The notes under the pieces are model-generated. The model saw only the letters and a list, made by a program, of their open reading frames with translations, was not told the origin of the DNA and made no database searches. From CAZGSN01 sp964371655 (lineage in GTDB: Bacteria > Desulfobacterota > Binatia > HRBIN30): a stretch of 15,660 nt of DNA. Made by a program: the position numbers and the translations under genes. The stretch covers positions 1 through 15,660 of the forward strand of contig CAYJOD010000122.1 of the NCBI GenBank assembly GCA_964371655.1, written 5' to 3'. Within the stretch, counting starts at the first letter, position 1; the number at the start of each line of letters is the position of its first letter. Shown here piece after piece: positions 1 through 5,770 of the stretch.

Positions 1-64
1 AGTCTATACCGCCGCGGTCTCCATTGCTATGTTAATTTGGAATCGCACTACTAGAGAAAGGGCT

Positions 65-95
65 CGGTGGTACAGGCTGGAAGCCTATACCACCG
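65..95. repeat. Short perfect-loop hairpin, palindromic intergenic repeat
   Basis: Arms at 66-78 and 82-94 pair at 12 of 13 positions around a 3-base loop (GGA), extended by a C65-G95 pair. The hairpin sits about 20 bases past the stop codon of the membrane protein gene that is read leftwards into it, so it could act as a transcript end or 3' stabiliser. There is no T-run beyond it on the minus strand, so a classical intrinsic terminator is not supported. The sequence resembles dispersed palindromes seen in other uncultured bacteria, which is recollection rather than a search result. Confidence 0.7.
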
Positions 96-115
96 GGTCG
101 GCTGTCGCCGGCCGA

Positions 116-817
116 TCAACCTTCGATGCGATACTTGTAGGCACGCCCGCGGCGCGATGAGCCGTGCAGCTCGAGGAAGAGCAGACCGCGCATGAGCATG
201 GTGAAGTAGATGAGCAGACTGACCAGCGCGAGCTGCACGTAGGACAACGGCTCCGCGAGCGGTGCGTTGGCGACGACGTAGACGACGGCGGCCGCGACCA
301 GATTGGCGGGAAACCACTCGATCCAGTTGCTGCCGATGAAGCCGTAGCTTTCCGCGAACAACTGCAGCGACGTGCAACGGCCGAGGTAGATCAGCTCCGG
401 AACCGCGTTGAAGAGGACGAACCCGGCCAGCTTGATGCACTGCACGATCGCATAGCCTTGCGGCATGCGCTGCAGCGCCGGCGTGACGATCATCCAGAAC
501 ACCCAGAGGATGAACGATACACCGACGACGTCCCAAAGGTAGGCGCCGAAGCTGTTGCGAAAGTCCTGCAGGTTGACGCGTGAGCTCTGTACCATCATCT
601 CGACCAGGTACAGGAACGACCCCACGCACGCGGCCCACACCAGGGTGAGGAGGAATCCGCCAACAATTCCAAACAGCGGCGCCAGGAAGGCCGCCAACGA
701 CATGATCAGCATGTAGGCGAAGGTCGTCAGCAGCACTGGCCAGTTGCGGACGGCGAGCGCGCCGGCGCGCTTGAACACCCGCCGGTACATACTCCAGGTT
801 ACCCAAAACCATTCCAC
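116..817 (-). CDS. Multi-pass integral membrane protein of unknown function
   Basis: This 233-residue protein has about five or six hydrophobic segments (roughly residues 28-48, 50-72, 96-114, 124-145, 170-183 and 189-209) and a basic C-terminus (SSRRGRAYKYR), which would lie in the cytoplasm by the positive-inside rule. I recognise no family motif and no catalytic residues, so no substrate or function is assigned. The start is GTG at 817, chosen because AGGGA lies 8 bases upstream; the next in-frame ATG at 790 has GGAG only one base away, too close to work well. It stands alone: the next gene upstream is the transporter, which is on the same strand but 228 bases away across repeat DNA. A hairpin lies just past its stop. 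Reality as a gene is likely because of the consistent transmembrane pattern; function is unknown. Confidence 0.8.
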   Translation of the reverse strand: MEWFWVTWSMYRRVFKRAGALAVRNWPVLLTTFAYMLIMSLAAFLAPLFGIVGGFLLTLVWAACVGSFLYLVEMMVQSSRVNLQDFRNSFGAYLWDVVGVSFILWVFWMIVTPALQRMPQGYAIVQCIKLAGFVLFNAVPELIYLGRCTSLQLFAESYGFIGSNWIEWFPANLVAAAVVYVVANAPLAEPLSYVQLALVSLLIYFTMLMRGLLFLELHGSSRRGRAYKYRIEG

Positions 818-908
818 GATTACGGTCCCTCACGTGCGAAGCGCCGCAATGTACCGGTGTGGGTCGCCAGCGTCAATTGCGCCGCTGGCGCCGCTGCGGA
901 CTCGCGCG

Positions 909-1010
909 CGGCCTGAGGCAAAGGATCTCAGATCTCAAATCTCAGATCTCCAGGCCTCGGACTTCAGGCCTCAGGCGTCTGGGGGAGTTTCCGGATCCAA
1001 ACCCGAAGTG
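909..1010. repeat. CAGATCTC / AGGCCTC short-period intergenic repeat
   Basis: The 12-mer ATCTCAGATCTC occurs at 925-936 and again at 939-950, followed by AGGCCTC-type copies at 952-975 and TTCCGGATCC near 989-998. The left end (CGGCCTGAGGC then AAAGGAT, 909-926) recurs in reverse orientation at 12775-12798 at the 3' end of the histidine kinase gene, with five extra bases, and TTCCGGATCC recurs there too. These shared blocks mark one dispersed family. Here it fills the gap between the membrane protein start and the transporter stop. No gene is visible in 818-1044. Confidence 0.75.
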
Positions 1011-1044
1011 TGAAGCCCGAAGTCCGCCACGCGCCGGCGGCAGT

Positions 1045-2007
1045 TCACGGCAAGGGCTCGATGTTGGTTGAGTCGGGTGCCGCTGCCCGGCGGTCGCGGT
1101 TGCGCCTCTCGCCCTCGACGGCGGCGGTGGCGACCACGGTTACGCCGGCAATGATGAGCAAGCCACCGCGGAGCACCGATTGGGTGATTGGCTCGCCCAA
1201 CAGGATGCGAGCGAACAGTACGGAGAACATTGGAATCGTACAGAACAAGATCGCCAGCACGCTGGTGTCGATGAGCTGCTGGGCGCGGGCGTAGATCCAG
1301 TACACCGCCACCGTGCACAGGAGGGTCAGTCCCAGCAGCATTGCCCACTCGCGGCCGCTCGCGCTCATACGCCACACGTCAGCGTGCAGGCACGAGGGTG
1401 CGACGGTGAGCGCGGCGACCAGGAAGATGGTCGCGAGCCGCGCAAAGAGATCGGCCGGGGCTTGGCTGCGTCGTTGCCCGATCGCGTACACCGACCAGCA
1501 CATCGATGCCGCCATGACCAGAAGGTTGCCGAGGAAGCGCGTGTCCGTGATCGCAATGTCGAGGTGTGCTCCATCGAGACTAAGATAGATCGCGCCGCTC
1601 AAGGTGATGATACAGCCGAGCAGGCGGCGAAACGTAACCCTTTCGCCGAGCAGCCATACCGCCAGGCCGATCGTCGTCAGCATCTCAACGTTGACCAGCA
1701 AGCCGGCCACTGCGGCGGTGGTGCGCTGCACCCCATAATTGTAGAGGACGAAGTCGGCGCCGAGCGCGACACCCGCGAGGCCGAGCCAGCGGTCGCGAAT
1801 CACCCACGGTTGTCCCGGTCCCGCGAGCAAGCGACACAGTAGGGCGCCGAGGCCAAGGCGGGTGAGGGCGATGAGCTCCGGGCTGAACGCGGTCAGAGCT
1901 CCCTTCGTCAGTGCCGGGGCGAGGCCCCAAAGTGCGGAGGCCGATAGAGTGAGGGTCAACCCGCTCCACGACCAAAGGTGGTGCCTGTCTCTGCGGCTGG
2001 CGGTCAC
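1045..2007 (-). CDS. DMT-superfamily (EamA) transporter
   Basis: The product is about 320 residues with the two-fold EamA repeat of the drug/metabolite transporter superfamily, about ten membrane helices in the inner membrane. The first helix carries the usual WGLAPALTKGAL-like stretch. Each half ends in the family's LxGE pattern followed by a glycine-rich helix: LLGERVTFRRLLG in the first half and LLGEPITQSVLRGG in the second. Substrate cannot be read from sequence; relatives export amino acids, metabolites or drugs. I place the start at GTG 2007, because GTGA there overlaps the protease stop codon by four bases, a common sign of translational coupling, and GGGA sits just upstream. An upstream in-frame GTG at 2043 would add 12 residues but has no visible ribosome site. 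It is the last gene of the secreted-protein/protease unit. The charged C-terminal tail (EGERRNRDRRAAA) is cytoplasmic by prediction. Confidence 0.85.
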   Translation of the reverse strand: MTASRRDRHHLWSWSGLTLTLSASALWGLAPALTKGALTAFSPELIALTRLGLGALLCRLLAGPGQPWVIRDRWLGLAGVALGADFVLYNYGVQRTTAAVAGLLVNVEMLTTIGLAVWLLGERVTFRRLLGCIITLSGAIYLSLDGAHLDIAITDTRFLGNLLVMAASMCWSVYAIGQRRSQAPADLFARLATIFLVAALTVAPSCLHADVWRMSASGREWAMLLGLTLLCTVAVYWIYARAQQLIDTSVLAILFCTIPMFSVLFARILLGEPITQSVLRGGLLIIAGVTVVATAAVEGERRNRDRRAAAPDSTNIEPLP

Positions 2008-2846
2008 GTGTCCCGGTGCGCCGGGGCGCTCGCCGTGCTCCACTGCAGGCGTCGCCTGCAGGCGAAGAGGACGTAGCCGAGGAGCAGCGGAGCTATGGCG
2101 CCGTCGCCGCCGATCGCTTGCAGCTGGCAGCCACTGGTTCCGGTGATTGGCGCGGGAGACTGCCCGGGGATCGAAGAATAGATCGAGAGCGCGCCGTTGA
2201 TGTCGTCGGCTTGCAGGCGGTCGATGTTGCTCACGTGGCTGTTCATGATCGCTTGCACGGTCTGCCCGTGGTCGTCGGGATGATCGAGGCCGAGAACGTG
2301 CCCGAGCTCATGCACCAAGACGCGGCGGACGTCGTAGATCGGAGTGCCGTTGGAAAACCGCAGCGGACCATCGTAGGCGTTCCACATTACGTTGGCGTTG
2401 ACGAACACCGGGGCGTTGTACATCTGCCCATTCGTGGAGTTCCAGCAATTGTTCGTCAGCTCGATGATGTCGCCGAAGACCTGTCCGCAGAAGCTGCTGG
2501 CGAAAAAAATGGGGTTGTACCCGTTCGGCCCGGTGTTGTCGCAGACGTGGGATGGGAGGTTTCGCGCGCCGCACGGATCGAGGAAGTTGGTGCCGTTGTC
2601 GACCGTAAACTGAATCGCACCCACCGCATTCCAATCGTTCGCGGCGGAGAACGCGTTCTCGTCCCACGTCGACGTTCCGTTCAGTAGCGGCACGCCCGGC
2701 GAGCCGAGGAACGCCAGCATCGTGGTATGGGCACCGGCCCAGTAAACGCAGCTGCCCTGCTGCCATTGGATGCAGAAGGAGGCATGCGCTGCTGCCGCGT
2801 GTACAAGCAAGAAGGTGGTCGAGGCGAGAATCAGCTTGCGATACAT
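2004..2846 (-). CDS. Secreted matrixin-type zinc metalloprotease
   Basis: This 280-residue protein has an N-terminal signal peptide (residues 1-22, ending in AHA) and a metzincin active site, HELGHVLGLDH at 179-189, giving three zinc-ligand histidines and the catalytic glutamate. The Met-turn follows at M201 (AIMNS), and LQADDINGALSIY (211-223) matches the last helix typical of matrixins. Six cysteines before the active site suggest disulfides, as expected outside the cytoplasm. The end is GC (239-240), a hydrophobic stretch (248-262) and RRR (264-266), resembling a MYXO-CTERM-like sorting tail, though 14 more residues follow. The ATG at 2846 has no strong ribosome site. The gene follows the secreted unknown protein by 21 bases and overlaps the transporter start, so the three probably share a transcript. 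There is no obvious long propeptide or cysteine-switch motif. Substrate is unknown. Confidence 0.9.
   Translation of the reverse strand: MYRKLILASTTFLLVHAAAAHASFCIQWQQGSCVYWAGAHTTMLAFLGSPGVPLLNGTSTWDENAFSAANDWNAVGAIQFTVDNGTNFLDPCGARNLPSHVCDNTGPNGYNPIFFASSFCGQVFGDIIELTNNCWNSTNGQMYNAPVFVNANVMWNAYDGPLRFSNGTPIYDVRRVLVHELGHVLGLDHPDDHGQTVQAIMNSHVSNIDRLQADDINGALSIYSSIPGQSPAPITGTSGCQLQAIGGDGAIAPLLLGYVLFACRRRLQWSTASAPAHRDT
2043..2061. repeat. 19-bp perfect palindrome inside the protease gene
   Basis: CTGCAGGCG and CGCCTGCAG flank a single central base, making a perfect palindrome. On the coding strand it encodes the arginine-rich part of the protease C-terminal tail (CRRRLQ). It lies about 35 bases before the proposed transporter start, so the mRNA hairpin could influence coupling or simply reflect the repeat-rich background. 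Confidence 0.6.
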
Positions 2847-2867
2847 CGGGGTAAACTCGTTTGCGCC

Positions 2868-3485
2868 CTACGGCGTCGGGGTGGCCAACTCGTCGGCGAC
2901 GAGCTGGCGGAATTGATCCAAGGTGAGCGCCGGCTGGCTGCTGCGCTTGCTGCTTGTACGCCGCAGCTGGCGGCCATCACGTCCGCTGATGACCTGGCCG
3001 GCGCCGTCCTCGACGATCTCGACGCCAAGGGCAGCGTCGTGGCGGATACGGAAGCGGCCTTGCCAGACGCCGACCAGCGGGCAAATCGAGCTACCGTTCC
3101 CGGCGACGAAGAGCAGGGCACGTTCGCCAAGCGTGAACGTCGGCATGTCGGAGATCCGCGCCGTCGTGTTGCCCGCGGTTCCGCCGAAGAACCGCAACGT
3201 CAGCGTCGAGCCGACAGCGCCCTTCATCACCGAGAGCTGATCGAGGGTGACATAGGTGAACGGCCCACCGGGCGCTTGCGCATCCTCACGGATGTCGCTG
3301 ACGGTGCCCGCCACGATCTGCTCGGCACGTGCCACCAGCTCCGGAAAATCACGCTCCACGGCAACGATGGCTGGCGCGGGCGTTGGACTTACCCCGAGGG
3401 CGAGCAGTGTCGTGACGGCGACAGATATCGAAAGAAAGAATCCTTTGGCGCAAACGCCGGGGTTGAACGACGCATCCTGGTTCAT
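2868..3485 (-). CDS. Secreted protein of unknown function, partner of the metalloprotease gene
   Basis: The product is 205 residues. Residues 14-39 form a hydrophobic export signal with a long n-region, ending in PTPAPA, so the mature protein is likely periplasmic or exported. The mature part has no domain I can name with certainty. It shows a pattern I associate with small secreted proteins near matrixins: ERDFPELVARAEQIVAGTV, then a beta-rich VTLDQLSVMKG, FTLGERALLFV with a glycine/serine loop, and VGVWQGRFRI. One cysteine remains after the signal peptide. The only in-frame ATG is at 3485, without a clear ribosome site. It lies 21 bases upstream of the protease gene on the same strand, so it should be the first gene of a three-gene operon. 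A role as inhibitor, chaperone or co-secreted substrate of the protease is possible but is inference only. Confidence 0.75.
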   Translation of the reverse strand: MNQDASFNPGVCAKGFFLSISVAVTTLLALGVSPTPAPAIVAVERDFPELVARAEQIVAGTVSDIREDAQAPGGPFTYVTLDQLSVMKGAVGSTLTLRFFGGTAGNTTARISDMPTFTLGERALLFVAGNGSSICPLVGVWQGRFRIRHDAALGVEIVEDGAGQVISGRDGRQLRRTSSKRSSQPALTLDQFRQLVADELATPTP

Positions 3486-3694
3486 GAATAGCGCGTGACG
3501 CTAGCAGACGATGGGAAGGCACGCCAAGCCGGTTCCTTCACGCCGGCTTGAATGAGGGGCTTGAAGGAGCGGCTGGCAGGAGCGCAGGCGATTTCTTCTT
3601 TTCAAAGATTTTATTGCAGATTTTGTCTTCCCATTTTTCCGAACGCGGATAGCCTCATCACGACTTGAGGCGGCGTCGAGGGAGGATGATCCAG

Positions 3695-3877
3695 ATGCAG
3701 ATCAACGTGGTGGGTCGCCCGGACGCTCAGGTCCGCATGAGGAAGAGGCAGGCGCTTGTCGGTAACCGTCAGCGCCCGACCAAGACGATTCCGAACCGTC
3801 AAGAGACGGCGCAAACGGATATCATTTGGATCAGCATCGGCGTGGTGGTGATCTTCGTCGTATCGATGATGGCGTAA
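3695..3877 (+). CDS. Small single-span membrane protein (putative)
   Basis: A 60-residue frame begins at ATG 3695 with GGAGG at 3681-3685, nine bases upstream, the strongest ribosome site in this part of the window; ATG 3686 touches the GGAGG and a TTG at 3665 is less plausible. The N-terminal half is basic and hydrophilic (RMRKRQALVGNRQR), and the last 18 residues (DIIWISIGVVVIFVVSMMA) form one hydrophobic helix ending at the stop, so the protein would be tail-anchored with its basic part in the cytoplasm. I recognise no family. It lies divergent from the secreted protein gene, with an AT-rich stretch at about 3590-3645 upstream. The opposite-strand reading frame here contains repeat-derived translation and is less likely. 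Confidence 0.5.
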   Translation: MQINVVGRPDAQVRMRKRQALVGNRQRPTKTIPNRQETAQTDIIWISIGVVVIFVVSMMA

Positions 3878-3885
3878 GCGGGCTG

Positions 3886-4017
3886 TGCCCAACAATTCGA
3901 TCTTGACGCGACGACACGACTCGTCATGCCGGCGAAAGCCGGCATCCAGGCTGTGTCTTAGGGCTGGATCCCGGCTTTCGCCAGGATGACGGACGAGCAG
4001 CCACCAACTGTTGGGCA
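3886..4017. repeat. Nested inverted-repeat element (about 132 bp)
   Basis: The inner arms 3923-3949 and 3964-3990 are inverted copies matching at 24 of 27 positions around a 14-base loop. Outer 9-base arms TGCCCAACA (3886-3894) and TGTTGGGCA (4009-4017) match perfectly and bracket the whole. The inner core, CGGCGAAAGCCGGCATCCAG-like, belongs to a very widespread palindromic repeat of proteobacteria and metagenomes, recognised from its usual mistranslation as SRDPALDAGFRRHD (recollection). It begins nine bases after the stop of the small protein gene. No transposase is present, so any movement would rely on another element. Confidence 0.85.
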
Positions 4018-4090
4018 AAACCGCGCAAGCGCCAGCGCCAGGACTCAGCTGCGGGTTGTGGCCTCGCGAGCGGAGTCTGGTGCCATCGGC

Positions 4091-4663
4091 TCACATCATC
4101 ATCTGGGCGATCTGCATGAGAAAGGCCATGTCGCCTTCGACGCGTAGCTTGCCGGTCATGAACGCTTCCTGGCCGTTCATGCGGCCTTCTTGAATGCCGA
4201 GGAAGTCGTCGAGCTTTAGCTTCATGACCGTCCGCGGGGCGGCGCCGCCGTTGAAACACATCTCGACGCGATACGGTTCCATGCCTTCGCGCGCCAGGTC
4301 GAGGGCCATCGTGCCCTTGATCTGCAGCATGCGGGCGCTGTTGTCCGGACGCCCCGGCCGAGGCTGCGGAACGATTAGAGCGAGGGTGGCGCCGTTGCGG
4401 CCGAGGACGGCGTCACGCCAGTCGTCGACCGACACGGTGAACGTCACGTTCGCCTCACCCTCGCCGGGCCCGACGGTCGCGGCGCCGTCCTTGATCGACA
4501 CCAGCCAGCTCCCGCCCCCTTCGCCGGTGAGCTTGTAGGCCATGATGGCGTCGGGTGGCTTTTTGCCACCGGCCTGCACTTGCGCGGCAAGGCCCATGGG
4601 CATCAGCTCCTCGAAGAACTGCTTTGGGGTTGTGGTCTCGGGAAGTTGGGGTTGGTCGGCCAT
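4091..4663 (-). CDS. SCP2 sterol-carrier-domain-like protein
   Basis: The 190-residue cytoplasmic protein resembles the SCP2 sterol-binding fold, a hydrophobic-pocket domain that binds fatty acyl-CoA, sterols or other lipids. Residues 42-123 show the fold's pattern: a beta hairpin (GSWLVSIKDGAATV), the acidic ANVTFTVSVDDW strand and LQIKGTMAL. Residues 131-190 look like a second half-module ending in the signature GQEAFMTGKLRVEGDMAFLMQIAQMM. The start is ATG 4663, fixed by AGGAGG seven bases upstream; a frame extending to 4831 adds 56 residues with no domain and ignores that site. It is single, with 336 bases of gene-free DNA before the VOC gene on the same strand. Co-location with a CoA-transferase would fit lipid or acyl-CoA metabolism, but no direct link is shown. 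Confidence 0.85.
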   Translation of the reverse strand: MADQPQLPETTTPKQFFEELMPMGLAAQVQAGGKKPPDAIMAYKLTGEGGGSWLVSIKDGAATVGPGEGEANVTFTVSVDDWRDAVLGRNGATLALIVPQPRPGRPDNSARMLQIKGTMALDLAREGMEPYRVEMCFNGGAAPRTVMKLKLDDFLGIQEGRMNGQEAFMTGKLRVEGDMAFLMQIAQMMM

Positions 4664-4897
4664 CGTCGTTCCTCCTCTACAATCTGCCGATCTTCTCACG
4701 CACGCGCCGGATGCCCGATTACTCCGAATCCAAGTTGCCCACAATCGCAGTCGAATTGTCGCGACACTTTCACAGAGGTCGGTCGACGTAAGCAACGCGA
4801 GCGAGAGGGGAGTCCAAGGTGAGAAGGGCACTTGTTGCTGTAACGGATTGGATTGCGTCCGGCGCGGTGCCGCCCAGGAGGAGCCGACGTCGCTCTG
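4664..4897. other. Gene-free spacer upstream of the SCP2-like gene
   Basis: Apart from the ribosome site of the SCP2-like gene (4671-4676) I see no gene, RNA or convincing promoter in this stretch. It continues rightwards into the repeat cluster at 4898-4996. Confidence 0.5.
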
Positions 4898-4996
4898 CGT
4901 ATCTCGTATCTCGCGAAGCCTGTCCCGAGCTTGTCGAAGGGCGTATCTCGTGTTGCCTGTAATCCACGAGATACGAGATTCGAGATACGAGATTCG
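4898..4996. repeat. GAGATACGA repeat cluster with a second repeat nested inside
   Basis: CGAGATACGAGATT occurs twice in tandem at 4967-4980 and 4981-4994. Its inverted form appears at 4898-4913 (CGTATCTCGTATCTCG) and 4942-4950, so the cluster can fold on itself. Between the inverted copies, 4914-4940 is a different dispersed repeat (core CCTGTCCCGAGCTTGTCGAA), the kind usually mistranslated as FDKLRTGS or PSTSSGQA in other genomes (recollection). GCGTATCTCG flanks that insert on both sides (4897-4906 and 4941-4950), compatible with one repeat landing in another. The cluster ends four bases from the VOC stop codon and may serve as its transcript end. Confidence 0.75.
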
Positions 4997-4999
4997 TTG

Positions 5000-5446
5000 C
5001 TACTCTTGAGCCTGGGCCACGCTGAGACCGACTTCCTGTCCGTACGACACTTCCAAGTTATGGCCGTCGGGGTCGGTGATGTAGGCCCAGTAGCCGACCG
5101 GATAGCCGTAGTCCGTCGGTCCGATCACGTTGCGCCCTTCGGCGTGGCCTTGCGCCGCTAGGCGATCCACTTCGGCGCGACTGCCGACGCCGCGTCCGAT
5201 ATGACAGAAGATCCCGCCTAGAGTGTGATCGACCGCCTCGGCTTCGATCAATACGAGGACGAACGGCCGCGTCAGGTCGCTGATCCAGGCAACGCTACGG
5301 TGCGTCTTCGGGTCGGTGCGGCGATGGACCACCTTCATGTCGGCGTAGCGCGCGTAGAAATCCAGGCTGCGCTCGAGATCGGCGATCGGTAACGCGATGT
5401 GGGTCGCGCCAACGTCGGTGCTGTTGGGTTGGTGACCTTGCTCCAT
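5000..5446 (-). CDS. VOC-superfamily (glyoxalase/dioxygenase fold) protein
   Basis: The 148-residue protein has the two beta-alpha-beta-beta-beta modules of the vicinal oxygen chelate superfamily. The first opens with THIALPIADLERSLDFYARY, with H16 as the first metal ligand. The second holds IFCHIGRG (H82) and the family-typical YWAYITDPDGHNLEVSYGQ with E132, giving the His-His-Glu metal site of glyoxalase I-type enzymes. Loop content does not let me choose between lactoylglutathione lyase, epimerase, resistance protein or dioxygenase roles. Start choice is uncertain: ATG 5446 is preferred, GTG 5461 would add five residues, and neither has a clear ribosome site. It is divergent from the CoA-transferase gene across a gap of 324 bases that contains a hairpin repeat. 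Confidence 0.85.
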   Translation of the reverse strand: MEQGHQPNSTDVGATHIALPIADLERSLDFYARYADMKVVHRRTDPKTHRSVAWISDLTRPFVLVLIEAEAVDHTLGGIFCHIGRGVGSRAEVDRLAAQGHAEGRNVIGPTDYGYPVGYWAYITDPDGHNLEVSYGQEVGLSVAQAQE

Positions 5447-5583
5447 TCGTTCTGTGTACACCCGCGCCGAGCGTGGCGAAACACGCGAGCGCGTACGAGC
5501 CGGGCTCGGCCCGGCTTGATCCCAAGACGGCGAGCGCGGCTACATTGGCCGGCAGCGTCGCCGCGGCCGTCAGAGGTTGCTCG

Positions 5584-5670
5584 AAACTCTTCCTGGGGCT
5601 CGTGACTAGGGGCTGGGGGCTCGGGAAGAGCTGGGAAGACCCAAGCCCCGAGCCTCAAGCCACCAGCCCC
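5584..5670. repeat. 87-bp hairpin repeat, copy 1
   Basis: This block matches 11078-11164 at 83 of 87 positions. It is itself palindromic: GGGGCTGGGGGCTCGGG near 5609-5625 pairs with the inverted form near 5645-5670, giving a long GC-rich hairpin. Imperfect outer arms (GAGGTTGCTCGAAAC on the left, GTTTTGATACAACCTC on the right, about 5573-5692) resemble terminal inverted repeats. It occupies the divergent gap between the VOC and CoA-transferase genes, about 100 bases upstream of the CoA-transferase start. No other gene is seen in 5447-5770. Confidence 0.9.
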
Positions 5671-5770
5671 AAGCGAGTTTTGATACAACCTCGCCAGGCC
5701 GTGGATCATCTGGTGTCCGCTTCCCTTGTCCTCGCTTGCCATCGCGGTTGCGACATGGAATGCGACGGAC

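Noticed and set aside
925..950. Short direct repeats as a CRISPR array
   Set aside because: Repeat units are 12 bases with a 2-base gap, with no spacers of regular length and no cas genes.
2727..3491. 254-codon plus-strand frame over the secreted protein gene
   Set aside because: Its translation is arginine-rich without a domain, while the opposite strand gives a signal peptide and a hydrophobic core pattern.
3611..4018. 135-codon minus-strand frame over the small protein and repeat
   Set aside because: Its start region is the translated palindromic repeat and it has no ribosome site or domain.
4664..4831. N-terminal 56-residue extension of the SCP2-like protein
   Set aside because: ATG 4663 has a well-spaced AGGAGG and the extension has no domain similarity.
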